In this document: piece after piece, positions 7,848-17,500 of the stretch
Numbering within the stretch: the stretch's first letter is position 1
Layout of the letters: each line of letters starts with the position of its first letter
NCBI GenBank assembly: GCA_002702875.1
Contig: PACV01000072.1
Location: 51,094-91,080, forward strand
DNA: 39,987 bases
Direction of reading: 5' to 3'
From: Flavobacteriaceae bacterium
GTDB taxonomy: Bacteria; Bacteroidota; Bacteroidia; Flavobacteriales; Flavobacteriaceae
Program-made: the position numbers and the translations under genes
The notes under the pieces: model-generated
Databases searched by the model: none
Told to the model about the DNA's origin: nothing
Seen by the model: the letters and a program-made list of their open reading frames with translations, nothing else

Positions 7848-9100
7848 AAATATTTAAATTTGGAGGGGCTTCTGTAAAAGATGCTGAAAGTATTAAAAAC
7901 GTTGCCAGTGTTCTAAATTACACTGGATATGATAATACTATTATTGTAGTTTCAGCTATTGGCAAAACAACTAACTTATTAGAAAAATTAGTTAAAGATT
8001 ATGTATCTAAATCAGTAAATTTAAAAAACACTTTTCATGAACTAATTGACTCTCACTTAAAAATACTCAATGAGCTTAATTTTAATAATAACTCAAAATT
8101 GATAATTGATGTAAAAAAAATTATTCAAAAAATTAAGTTTTTTTTAGATAATAATAAATCTCCTAATTATGATTTTATTTATGACCAAGTTGTATCATTT
8201 GGTGAAATTATCTCGACTACAATTGTTAGTCAATATTTAAATTCAACAGGAATATTAAATAAACTAATTGATGCTAGAGAAATAATTAAAACAGATAGCT
8301 ATTACAGAGATTCAAATGTTGATTGGGAAACGTCACAAACTAAAATTAAAAAAACTTTTAATTCTAATGGAGTTTATGTTACTCAAGGATTTATAGGTAG
8401 TGATTACAATAACTTTACAACAACTCTAGGAAGGGAAGGGTCGGATTATACTGCAGCAATTATTGCATACTCAATTGATGCCAAAGAAGTTATTATTTGG
8501 AAGGATGTGCCTGGAGTTTTAAATGCTGATCCTAAAGAATTCAAAAAAACAAAGTTATTAAACAAAATTTCTTATCGTGAGGCAATAGAATTAGCCTATT
8601 ATGGTGCTTCAGTAATTCATCCAAAAACTCTTCAACCTCTTCAGAAAAAAGAAATCCCCTTGATTGTTAAATCTTTTATGGATCCTAAAGGAAAAGGTAC
8701 TGTTGTGTCAAAAGGTTCAGATATTGATCCTTTGATTCCATGTTACATAGTTAAAAAAAACCAAGTTTTACTCAGACTTTCTTCTTTAGATTTTTCATTC
8801 ATTGTAGAAAATAATATAAGTGAAATATTTCGTCTTTTAGATAAATTCAAAATGAAAGTTGATTTAATTCAAAATTCAGCTATAAGTTTTTCTGTTTGTA
8901 TTAATGATAAATATAACTCTTTAGACCAACTTATATCTGAGTTAAAACCGAAATTTAAAGTTCAATTATTTGAGGAAGTTTCATTATACACAATTAGACA
9001 TTTTAACTCTGACAAGTCAGGTTTATTAAGTAAAAAAAATGCTAATTTACTTTTGGAACAGAGGCTGGAGAATACTTTACAATTAGTTATTAAAAATTAA
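7844..9100 (+). CDS. Aspartate kinase (monofunctional)
   Basis: Aspartate kinase phosphorylates L-aspartate, the first step towards lysine, threonine, methionine and diaminopimelate. The start is the ATG at 7844, giving MKIFKFGGASVKDAESIKN, the family's KFGG(T/A)SV signature. Also present are a TLGREGSDYTAAIIAYS segment (nucleotide and aspartate site), IIWKDVPGVLNADPK, and YGASVIHPKTLQPL. The 418-residue protein ends with about 120 residues equivalent to the ACT regulatory region, of weak visible similarity. It has no fused homoserine dehydrogenase, unlike ThrA. It overlaps the acetyltransferase by 4 bp and meets the next gene tail to tail with a 4-bp overlap. Confidence 0.95.
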   Translation: MKIFKFGGASVKDAESIKNVASVLNYTGYDNTIIVVSAIGKTTNLLEKLVKDYVSKSVNLKNTFHELIDSHLKILNELNFNNNSKLIIDVKKIIQKIKFFLDNNKSPNYDFIYDQVVSFGEIISTTIVSQYLNSTGILNKLIDAREIIKTDSYYRDSNVDWETSQTKIKKTFNSNGVYVTQGFIGSDYNNFTTTLGREGSDYTAAIIAYSIDAKEVIIWKDVPGVLNADPKEFKKTKLLNKISYREAIELAYYGASVIHPKTLQPLQKKEIPLIVKSFMDPKGKGTVVSKGSDIDPLIPCYIVKKNQVLLRLSSLDFSFIVENNISEIFRLLDKFKMKVDLIQNSAISFSVCINDKYNSLDQLISELKPKFKVQLFEEVSLYTIRHFNSDKSGLLSKKNANLLLEQRLENTLQLVIKN

Positions 9101-10029
9101 AAATATTTAGATATTTTATTAACTATTGTTTTAGCTAGTTTGTGATGACTTTCATAAGTCCAACCAGCAATATGAGGAGTAATTATAACTTTTTCTGATT
9201 TTAAAAAAAAATTTAAAATTTTATTTTTTTCAAACGTCACTTTTTCAAATGAATAATCCTCTAGTTCAATTACATCTAAACCAGCACCAAAAATAATGTT
9301 TTTTTCAATCCCCCATTTTAAGTCCTCTAACGAAACAACTTTACCACGAGATGTATTAATGATCCAGAAGGGTTTTCTCATTTTTTTTATAAAAGATTTG
9401 TTAAACATTTTAATAGATAAATCATTTTCGTCAACATGAAAACTTATTATATCTGCATTTTTGAATATTTTTTCTAATGAGCTTTTTTCAGCATATTCAT
9501 CTGTTTTAATCTCTTTAATATCATAAAATAAAACTTTTATGTTATTGAAGCCTGACAATTTTTTTGCAAAACTTTTTCCAGTATGACCATATCCAATAAT
9601 ACCTATAATTTTATTTTCTAGTTCATATCCTCTGTATTTTTCTCTTAACCATTTAAATTGTTTTACACTTTGGTTAGATGGTATTATTTTATTTATTAAT
9701 GAAAGTAATAAACCCAGTGCATGTTCACCAACTGCATTTGAATTCCCTTCTGGTGATGTGAAAATTTTTATATTATTTCTTTTGGCGTAATCAACATCAA
9801 TATTTTCTTTTCCTGATCCAACTCTAGCAATAAATTTTAATCTTTTTGCCTTTTTGATAAATGATTTATCAATTTTAAATCTACTTCTTATAATTATACC
9901 ATCATAATTTTCAATAATTTTTTCAATTTCAATTTTTGTTGAATTATAGTATTTAAAATTTTTATAACCAAACTTACTTAAAAGTTTAATTAATATCGGA
10001 TGATTTTTGTCAACATGAATAATTTTCAT
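9097..10029 (-). CDS. D-2-hydroxyacid dehydrogenase (phosphoglycerate dehydrogenase-like)
   Basis: A 310-residue NAD-dependent dehydrogenase of the D-isomer 2-hydroxyacid family. The substrate-domain loop ARVGSGKENIDVDYAKR precedes the Rossmann motif GIIGYGHTGKSFAKKL (G-x-G-x-x-G). The catalytic arginine is in INTSRGKVV, the glutamate region is LDVIELED, and the histidine is in TPHIAGWTYES. Length matches the short form without an ACT tail, so it may be SerA-like or act on another 2-hydroxyacid; sequence alone does not decide. It lies 8 bp downstream of mgtE in the same direction, an arrangement common in flavobacteria. Confidence 0.9.
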   Translation of the reverse strand: MKIIHVDKNHPILIKLLSKFGYKNFKYYNSTKIEIEKIIENYDGIIIRSRFKIDKSFIKKAKRLKFIARVGSGKENIDVDYAKRNNIKIFTSPEGNSNAVGEHALGLLLSLINKIIPSNQSVKQFKWLREKYRGYELENKIIGIIGYGHTGKSFAKKLSGFNNIKVLFYDIKEIKTDEYAEKSSLEKIFKNADIISFHVDENDLSIKMFNKSFIKKMRKPFWIINTSRGKVVSLEDLKWGIEKNIIFGAGLDVIELEDYSFEKVTFEKNKILNFFLKSEKVIITPHIAGWTYESHHKLAKTIVNKISKYF

Positions 10030-10037
10030 TAAGATAC

Positions 10038-11396
10038 TTAGAAATTTAGAACTGATTTAGCAAAATAAAAGAATAGAAAAATACCAAATATATCGTTAGC
10101 TGTTGTTATAAAAGGGCCAGTAGCAATTGCAGGATCAATTCCTCTTTTATTTAAAATTATTGGGATAAATGTACCAACAAGAGCGGCAATAATAATAACA
10201 CCAATCATTGAAATTGATACAGTTAAGCTTAATATTAATTCTTGATTTATCACAAATCCAAATACGATGAGAATTAATGAAAGTATAATTCCATTAATCA
10301 AGCTTAAACCAGTTTCTTTGAATAATCTTAACATAAGAGATCCTTTAATATTATCATTTGCAATACCTTGAACTATAATTGCCGAAGACTGAATACCTAC
10401 ATTTCCTGCCATTGCGGCAATAAGTGGTGTATAAAAAAATAAAGTTCTTAATTCAGGTTTATTCATTATTTCTTCATAATCTTGTAGAATAAATACTGCA
10501 CCAAGTCCACCTATTAAACCTAAAATAAGCCATGGTAACCTAGCTTTTGTCAATTGTAAGATACCATCATCGGCCTCAACTACATTTGATATTCCAGCAG
10601 CTAGCTGATAATCTTTGTTTGCTTCCTCTTTTATTATATCAACTATATCATCAATTGTAATTCTTCCTAGTAGAATTTTATCTTCACTAACCACTGGAAT
10701 TGCCTCTAAATCGTATTTTGACATAATTTTAGCAGTTTCCTCAATACTTTGATTAACATAAACAAAATCAACTTTAGGAATATATATATCTTTTACTTTA
10801 GCTCTTGAATTTACGGTTAACAAGTCTTTTAAAGATAATCTTCCTAATAATTTATCACTATTGTCAACAACATAAATTGAATGGACTCTTGTAACGTTTT
10901 CTGCTTGAGCTCTCATATAATCAATACATTTCAATACACTTAAACTTTCCTTTACTTTCACAAGCTCTTTTGCCATTATTGCTCCAGCTGTATTTTCACT
11001 GTATGTCAGTAACTCTTTAATATCTTTTAAATGATTAGAGTCAGAAATCTTAGACATAACTTTTTCCTTTTTTTCAGAAGAAAGCTCTGCAATCATATCT
11101 GCAGCATCGTCTGTATCTAATTCCTCTATTTCATTTGCTATTTCAGTTGGAGAAAGTTTTTCAAGTATTTTTTCTCTTAGATCCTCATTTAATTCGGCAA
11201 GAGCATCAGCACTTTTTTCACTTTCTATATTTTTTACAAAATAAATTGCATGATCGATTGACAACTCATTTAAAATTTCGGCGATATCTGCAAAGTGAAG
11301 TTCATCAGAAATTTTAATTATTTCTTTCTTTCTTTGTTTTTCAATTAAAATTCTGATTTTATTTATTGAATTTTCATCAATTTTAAATCTTTGCAT
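10038..11396 (-). CDS. mgtE: Magnesium transporter MgtE
   Basis: MgtE is a homodimeric, Mg2+-gated inner-membrane channel. The 452-residue protein has the full architecture: the helical N domain with repeated LSP-TE-A-E and ELDTDDAADMIAEL segments (residues about 1-130), a tandem CBS pair (about 140-255, with TRVHSIYVVDNSDKLLGRLS and LEAIPVVSEDKILLGRITID), the plug helix, and five transmembrane helices from about 285 on. The pore region has PLIAAMAGNVGIQSSAIIVQG and the conserved PFITTANDIFGIFLFF with the Mg-binding aspartate. The gene starts inside the 3' end of rsmA (14-bp overlap), so translation is probably coupled. Confidence 0.96.
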   Translation of the reverse strand: MQRFKIDENSINKIRILIEKQRKKEIIKISDELHFADIAEILNELSIDHAIYFVKNIESEKSADALAELNEDLREKILEKLSPTEIANEIEELDTDDAADMIAELSSEKKEKVMSKISDSNHLKDIKELLTYSENTAGAIMAKELVKVKESLSVLKCIDYMRAQAENVTRVHSIYVVDNSDKLLGRLSLKDLLTVNSRAKVKDIYIPKVDFVYVNQSIEETAKIMSKYDLEAIPVVSEDKILLGRITIDDIVDIIKEEANKDYQLAAGISNVVEADDGILQLTKARLPWLILGLIGGLGAVFILQDYEEIMNKPELRTLFFYTPLIAAMAGNVGIQSSAIIVQGIANDNIKGSLMLRLFKETGLSLINGIILSLILIVFGFVINQELILSLTVSISMIGVIIIAALVGTFIPIILNKRGIDPAIATGPFITTANDIFGIFLFFYFAKSVLNF

Positions 11397-12156
11397 CTTG
11401 AATTATTTTAGTCAAATTAATAAATTCGTCAAATGATAATCTCTCGGGTCTTTTATCAAAGATACTATCTTCTAGAGTTTTTTTGTCTAATTCAAATTTT
11501 TTTAAACTATTTCTTAGAATTTTTCTCCGTTGATGAAATGACAATTTAACTATCTTAAAAAATAATTTCTCATCAAATAAAGTCTTAGTTTTTTTTCTTC
11601 TTTTTAAAGTGATAAAACCAGATTTAACTTTAGGTTTGGGTTTAAAAACATCTGGTTCTAAGCTAAAAATATAATTTGGTTTATAATAGACTTGAACAAG
11701 AACTGAAATAATACCATATTTTTTTGATCCTTCTTTTTCGCATATACGCTCAGCAACTTCTTTTTGGAACAATCCGCAAAAAAAAGGAATTAAATTTCTA
11801 TTTTCAATTAATTTGAAAATAATTTGTGAGGAGATATTATATGGAAAATTTCCTATGATTGCTGTTTGCCTGTTTTTTAAGATCGATTTGATATCAAATT
11901 TTAAAAAGTCAGCTAAAATTATATTATCAGAGAGATGATTAAATTTTTTCTTTAAAAATTCTACAGACTCTTCATCAATTTCAATTAAAAAAAATTTTTT
12001 TTTTATTGGAAAAAAATTAGTTAAAATACCCATTCCTGGGCCTATTTCAATAGCTTGATCATAATCATTAAATTTTAAGTAAGAAACAATTTTTCTTGCA
12101 ATATTGATATCATATAAAAAATGCTGACCATATTTTTTTTTTGGTTTAACTCGCAT
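11383..12156 (-). CDS. rsmA: 16S rRNA (adenine1518/1519-N6)-dimethyltransferase RsmA (KsgA)
   Basis: RsmA dimethylates two adjacent adenines in helix 45 of 16S rRNA during 30S maturation. The 257-residue protein begins KKKYGQHFLYDINIARKIV, the family signature, followed by the SAM-binding AIEIGPGMGILT, an acidic strand FLIEIDEESVEFL, an ADFLKFD motif, and the catalytic N-(L/F)-P-Y-x-(I/V)-S motif as GNFPYNISSQI. The C-terminal helical domain (LSFHQRRKILRNSLKK) is also typical. It lies 13 bp after serS and overlaps mgtE by 14 bp. The short DUF4286 gene often found near this position in flavobacteria is not here. Confidence 0.97.
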   Translation of the reverse strand: MRVKPKKKYGQHFLYDINIARKIVSYLKFNDYDQAIEIGPGMGILTNFFPIKKKFFLIEIDEESVEFLKKKFNHLSDNIILADFLKFDIKSILKNRQTAIIGNFPYNISSQIIFKLIENRNLIPFFCGLFQKEVAERICEKEGSKKYGIISVLVQVYYKPNYIFSLEPDVFKPKPKVKSGFITLKRRKKTKTLFDEKLFFKIVKLSFHQRRKILRNSLKKFELDKKTLEDSIFDKRPERLSFDEFINLTKIIQDAKI

Positions 12157-12169
12157 TAATTAATTTTAA

Positions 12170-13438
12170 TCAGTTAATGATATTAAATCCAGTGTAAGGG
12201 ACTAAAGATTCAGGAATTTTAATACCTTCATTTGTTTGAAAATTTTCAAGCAAAGACGCAATTAATCTGGGTAATGCAAGTGAACTTCCATTTAAAGAGT
12301 GCAAATATATTTTTTCACCATTTTGATTTTTAAATTTTAAATTAAGTCTCTCTGTTTGGAAAGTTTTAAAATTTGATACTGAACTTATTTCTAACCATTT
12401 CTTTTGTGCTGGAGAAAATAATTCAAAATCATAGGTTATTGATGAAGTAAAACCCAAATCTTTTCCACACAATCTGATAATTCTTGAAGGTAATTCTAAT
12501 TCAATTAATATATTCTTAATATGATCAATCATTTTATAAAGTGCTGCTTGAGAATCTTCAGGTTTTTCTAATCTTACAATTTCAACCTTGTCAAATTGAT
12601 GTAATCTGTTTAAACCTCTTACGTTAGAGCCATAACTTCCAGCTTCTCTTCTAAAACAAGGAGTGAATGCAGTTAGCTTTATTGGAATTCTGTTTTCATC
12701 TAAAGTTTTATCTCTAAACATATTTGTTAAAGGTACCTCTGATGTTGGAATTAAAAATAAATTCTCAACTGTCACATGATACATTTGTCCTTCTTTATCT
12801 GGAAGTTGACCTGTTCCAAATGCAGAGGACTCATTAATTAGAAGTGGAACCTGACATTCAGTGTAGCCTGCCTGCATATTTCGGTCTAAAAAAAAATTTA
12901 TCAGTGCTCTTTTTAGTTTTGCTCCTTTTCCAATATACAATGGAAACCCAGAGCCAGTTATTTTATTACCTGTTTCAAAATCAATTATGTTATATTTTTT
13001 TGACAATTCCCAATGAGTCAAAAGACTATTTAATTTCCGATTTTCTCCAAATTCGTCAATTAAAACATTATCGTTTTCATCTTTTCCTTCAGACACTTTT
13101 TCATCAGGAACATTTGGAACTTCACACCTTAAATCAATTAGGTTAGACTTAATTTTTCTGAGCCTTTCATTTAAATCCTTTGATTGTTTTTTTAAAGTCG
13201 CTGACTTCTTTTTTAATACTGAAGCCTCTTTATTTTTACCTTTTTTATACAACTCTGAAATTTCAGATGAAAGATTATTGCTCTTAAAAAGTATATCATC
13301 AAGTTTTTTTTGCGTATTTCTTCTGCTTTTATCAGTATTTATTATTTCATCAAGGATATTTAATTTTTTAAAACCTCTTTTTTTTAAGCCATTTATTACT
13401 TTATCCTTATTTTCTATTATCTCTTTTAATTGTATCAT
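12170..13438 (-). CDS. serS: Seryl-tRNA synthetase
   Basis: SerS charges tRNA-Ser (and selenocysteine tRNA where present). I choose the ATG at 13438 (MIQLKEIIENKDKVINGLKK), matching the usual N-terminus; an in-frame TTG at 13459 would add seven residues. The protein is 422 residues. Residues about 30-110 form the antiparallel coiled-coil arm that grips the tRNA long variable arm. Class II motifs are clear: motif 2 as FTPCFRREAGSYG followed by GLNRLHQFDKVE, and motif 3 as NGSSLALPRLIASLLEN. GTGQLPDKEGQMYHV is also diagnostic. Gene order ribF-serS-rsmA-mgtE is conserved in related bacteria. Confidence 0.97.
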   Translation of the reverse strand: MIQLKEIIENKDKVINGLKKRGFKKLNILDEIINTDKSRRNTQKKLDDILFKSNNLSSEISELYKKGKNKEASVLKKKSATLKKQSKDLNERLRKIKSNLIDLRCEVPNVPDEKVSEGKDENDNVLIDEFGENRKLNSLLTHWELSKKYNIIDFETGNKITGSGFPLYIGKGAKLKRALINFFLDRNMQAGYTECQVPLLINESSAFGTGQLPDKEGQMYHVTVENLFLIPTSEVPLTNMFRDKTLDENRIPIKLTAFTPCFRREAGSYGSNVRGLNRLHQFDKVEIVRLEKPEDSQAALYKMIDHIKNILIELELPSRIIRLCGKDLGFTSSITYDFELFSPAQKKWLEISSVSNFKTFQTERLNLKFKNQNGEKIYLHSLNGSSLALPRLIASLLENFQTNEGIKIPESLVPYTGFNIIN

Positions 13439-13456
13439 AATTAATTTATAATCACG

Positions 13457-13464
13457 CAAATTTA
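13457..13464 (-). promoter_or_regulatory. Possible -7 element upstream of serS
   Basis: The minus strand reads TAAATTTG, an exact TAnnTTTG match, ending 18 bp before the serS ATG at 13438. It has the same flanks (ATAAATTTGC) as the box upstream of prs. No TTG at the proper distance was found. It lies in the 42-bp ribF-serS gap and could let serS be transcribed separately from ribF. Confidence 0.35.
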
Positions 13465-13480
13465 TTAATTAAATAAATAA

Positions 13481-14410
13481 TCATAGTTTACTTAAATAAT
13501 TAATACATCTTTGTTTGTCAATAATTATTTGTTTTTGCAATTCCTTTAATGAACTAAATTTTATTTCATCTCTAATTTTAAAATTTAAAAAAACTTCTAT
13601 TTTTTCTCCATACAAATCCATATTTAAATCAAAAAAATGAATTTCTATACTTTTCTTTTTCCTGTTTAGAGTTGGTCTATTACCAATGTTCATCATTCCA
13701 AAATATTGCTTTTTTTCAATGATTGCATGAACAAAAAAAACTCCTGATTTAGGAAAAATTTTCTTATTATTTTCAATTTTAATATTAGCTGTAGGAAAAT
13801 TAAGTTTTTTACCTAAACCAAAACCTCTGACAACAATTCCACTAAAGCTAAACGACCTACCTAGATTCAAGTTAGCTTTTTTAATTTCACCATTTAGAAT
13901 ATAATTTCTAATCAAAGTGGAACTAATATTTAAATTATTAAGTTTTTTTGCTTTAACTTCAATTAATTGAAAATTCAATTCTTTACTAAATTTATTGATA
14001 TCCATTACTGTTGCTTCTCTGTTTTTTCCAAAACTGTGATTAAAACCAAGAATCAATTTTTTGATTTTAAATTTTTTAACTAAAATATCTCTTGTAAATT
14101 CTAATGAGCTAAGTTTAGAAAATGATTTAGAGAAGGGATGAATTACAACAATATCAATTTTAAATTTTTTTAATATATCTTTTTTTTCCTCAATTAAATT
14201 TATTGATTTAATGGATTTTTCATTTTTTAAAATTGTTCTTGGGTGAGGATCAAAAGTTATAATAACTGACAATAAATTATCTTTTATAGCTTCTTTTTTT
14301 AATTTTTTCAAAATTTTTTCGTGACCTAGATGAATACCATCAAAAGAACCAATCGTTACAGCGGAATTTTTATGCTCTGAGTAGTTAATTATATTTTTTA
14401 TAATTTTCAC
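13481..14410 (-). CDS. ribF: Bifunctional riboflavin kinase/FAD synthetase RibF
   Basis: RibF phosphorylates riboflavin to FMN and adenylylates FMN to FAD. The 309-residue protein has the N-terminal nucleotidyltransferase domain, with TIGSFDGIHLGHEKIL (HxGH-type motif), ITFDPHPRTIL and GFNHSFGKNRE. The C-terminal riboflavin-kinase barrel follows, with GIVVRGFGLGKKLNFPTANI and GMMNIGNRPT. The start is a GTG at 14410. It is the first gene of the minus-strand group ribF, serS, rsmA, mgtE and the hydroxyacid dehydrogenase, and it diverges from the secreted protease gene across a 111-bp intergenic region that contains a perfect palindrome. Confidence 0.96.
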   Translation of the reverse strand: MKIIKNIINYSEHKNSAVTIGSFDGIHLGHEKILKKLKKEAIKDNLLSVIITFDPHPRTILKNEKSIKSINLIEEKKDILKKFKIDIVVIHPFSKSFSKLSSLEFTRDILVKKFKIKKLILGFNHSFGKNREATVMDINKFSKELNFQLIEVKAKKLNNLNISSTLIRNYILNGEIKKANLNLGRSFSFSGIVVRGFGLGKKLNFPTANIKIENNKKIFPKSGVFFVHAIIEKKQYFGMMNIGNRPTLNRKKKSIEIHFFDLNMDLYGEKIEVFLNFKIRDEIKFSSLKELQKQIIIDKQRCINYLSKL

Positions 14411-14425
14411 AAAAAATAGGTCTAG

Positions 14426-14449
14426 CTATTTAAAATTAATTTTAAATAG
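14426..14449. repeat. Perfect 24-bp palindrome between ribF and the protease gene
   Basis: The arm CTATTTAAAATT is followed directly by its exact reverse complement, so the 24 bases are a perfect palindrome without a loop. It lies 16 bp upstream of the ribF start and 46 bp upstream of the -7 box of the protease gene. Twenty of the 24 bases are in an AT-only core, so chance or DNA-bending effects are possible; an operator for a dimeric regulator is an alternative. Confidence 0.5.
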
Positions 14450-14494
14450 AAATTTTTTCTTTGTAAAATTAATTATTAGTTTGATTTAAGCTAC

Positions 14495-14502
14495 TAACTT
14501 TG
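14495..14502 (+). promoter_or_regulatory. Candidate -7 promoter element for the secreted protease operon
   Basis: TAACTTTG matches TAnnTTTG and is identical to the nadK -7 box. It ends 19 bp before the TTG start at 14522, a distance like that at nadK. TTG triplets upstream lie 11 and 31 bp away, outside the preferred spacing, so the -33 element is unresolved. Confidence 0.45.
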
Positions 14503-14521
14503 ATTCAAAAAAAATTGATAA

Positions 14522-17500
14522 TTGAAAAAGAATTTTATCCTTAAAATATTAATAGTTTTTTTATCAAACTTTTATTTAAGTTATGGTCAGGATTATTGGC
14601 AAATTCAAAGTAAATTGAATCTTGTTGAATCAAATAGCATTTTAAATGATGATACTGATAATATTCAATTTGCTAAAATTGATTATGACTTTTTCAATAA
14701 TGAATTAAAAAACCTTAAGGCTCTCAACTCTTTTAACTTTAGTAAAAAGTCACTATTCTTCTTAAATGAAAATAAAGAATTGGAGGAGTTTTTAATCTAT
14801 AAATCAAATGTTCTATCAGAGTTAATTTCTGAAAAGTATCCAAAAATTATAAATTTCAAGGGCGAAAGTAAAAACAGAGATGGTGTTAGAATTACTGGAA
14901 CATTTTCTCCTTTAGGAATTAACGGTGTAATTACAACAAAAGAAACTAAGGTTTACATCCAGCCAAAAAAGAATTCAACAAATAATCAACATATAGTATA
15001 TACAAAAAATAGATTTTCTAAGTTTAATCATAAGCGTTTAAATTGTTTGGCCGAACCAAAAAAAGATATATCTAGCTACCTTAAGAAAAAAAAAATTCAA
15101 AGTAAAGAAACAACAACCGAATCAAGAAATTTAAAAATTTTTAGAATAGCTGTTTCAGCCACAGCCTCCTACACCTCATTTTGGGGTGATAATGATGATA
15201 CAAATGGGTCAAACAAAAATGATGCATTCATTGCAATAGTTAGTACTATAAATAGAGTAAATGAAATATTTGAGACTGACTTAGCTATCCGTCTTGAATT
15301 AGTTTCAGATGAATCATTAGTTTTTTCAGACCAAAAAAATCAACCTTATTCAAATGATTTTTCTAATGAACTTCAAGAAACATTAAATAAATCAATTGGA
15401 GTGTCAAATTATGATCTAGGTCATCTATTTGCTTATGGAAATGTACCAGATGGAAATTCTGGATGCATAGGTTGTGTTTGTGACAACGCATTAAAAGGCA
15501 GAGCCTATTCAACTCATCCATTTATTGATATATCTGGAGAAGGTTTTTTTTTAAACGATTATTTTGATGTAGATTTTGTTGCTCATGAAATTGGTCATCA
15601 ATTTGGAGCACATCACACATTTTCATACGAAAATGAGGGATTTGGTGTGAGTGTTGAACCTGGAAGTGGTTCTACTTTAATGGGATATGCAGGCTTAACA
15701 TCCAGAAATGATCTACAAAATCATACTGATGGGTATTTACATTATAAAAGTATTGAAGAAATTGAAAAATATTTAGAAAGCATAAACTGTCAAAATGAAA
15801 TTTCAGGAACAAACAATAAACCTGAGGTTAGTGCAGGAAATAATAATTATATTCCATCAGGTACACCATATGAGTTAACAGCAGTTGCAACAGCTTCTGG
15901 ACAAAATAATTTGAGTTTTAACTGGGAACAATTAGATAGTGGAACAGTAAATACATTAAATTACTCTTCAGATAAAAAAACGGGGTCATTGAACAGATCA
16001 TATCCTCCTAGTCAAAAAAAAAATAGATTTATTCCAAACCTAAATAGAATTTTAGCTAATAAATTAATAGAATCAAATCCAAGTTTAAATTCTGATTGGG
16101 AAAGTATCTCTACTATTGGAAGAATTTTGAATTGGGGAGTAACTGTTAGAGACAATATTGTTGTAAGTAATGACTCAATTTCACAAATTAATCAAGACCA
16201 AAAAAAAATATTTGTTATAGATTCTCAACCTTTTGAGATATTATCTCAAACTGTTTCAACAACAAAGTGGGGAACAGGAGATAATCAAAAAATAGTATGG
16301 CAAGTTGGTGAAACATATAACGATCCAATTAACACAAAAACTGTTTCAATTTATTTATCGACTGATGGGGGTAGAACATTTCCAATTAATCTTATTTCAA
16401 ATACTCCAAATGATGGAGAGGTTTATATTACTGTTCCTGAAAAAATAGAGACTAAAGAGGCTAGGTTGAAAATTGTTGCCGATAATTCAATATATTTTTC
16501 AATAAACAAAGTTAATTTTGAAATTGAATTAAGGGACTTTTCGTTTTCATTTGATAATGTTGAATATCAAATCTGTAACTTAGATAATATAATTGTAAAT
16601 TTTGATTTTTTAATTCACAATGAATTTAATGAGAGTGTAAATTTTACATTAAATGATCCATCAAACTCAGTTCAGTATGAAATTACACCAACTAATACAT
16701 CGTTAAATGATTCAAAAGTTAGTATAGAACTAAAAGGCTTAGATAAATTAGCATATGAAGATTATGAGTTTTCTATTTTGGGTGAATCCTCCTCCTCCTC
16801 TAATACAAACTATTTTAAATTAAAAAAGAGAAATACTGAACAAAAAAAACCAGAAAATATTAGTCCTATCAATAATTCAACAATTGATTTACTTTCGACA
16901 AATTTAATTTGGAAATCAGATGAGAATGTTGATGATTTTCAAGTTCAAGTATCAACCAATACTGAATTTGATAATTTAATAATTGATAAAAAAACAAATA
17001 AATCTGAGTTAACAATAAACAATTTAAGTAGTGAATCAACATACTATTGGCGAGTGAGGTCAATTAACTTTTGCTCAACAAGTACATTTAGTGATATTTT
17101 TAGTTTTTCGACAAAAAAAACTTCTTGTAGAAATATTAAATCAACTGAGGTTCCTAAACAACTAAATGATGCAGGTCAGTTTAATAATGGAATCACCGTC
17201 TCAAAAATTTTAGTTCCCTTTAACGAAAAAGTTCAGGACATAAATGTTAATTTGTCAATTAATCATACATATTTGTCTGATTTAACAATTTATTTAGAGT
17301 CCCCTAGCGGTGAAAGAGTTCTTTTGTCTCAAAAACAAGGTGGAGATAAAAAAAATTACATAAATACAACTTTTGACGATAATGCCGATTTTTTTGTATC
17401 AGAATCCTCACCTCCTTTTACTGGGATTTTTAAACCAGTTGAGAGTTTAAGTAAATTTATTGGAGACGAATCATACGGAAATTGGCTACTAATCGTAGAA

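Noticed and set aside
9097-9100. Tail-to-tail overlap of aspartate kinase and hydroxyacid dehydrogenase as a regulatory signal
   Set aside because: A 4-bp overlap of convergent stop codons is common in compact genomes; no hairpin is visible there.
16787-16801. TCC triplet run in the protease as a phase-variation switch
   Set aside because: It is a short in-frame triplet repeat (five serines); slippage would change length but not frame.
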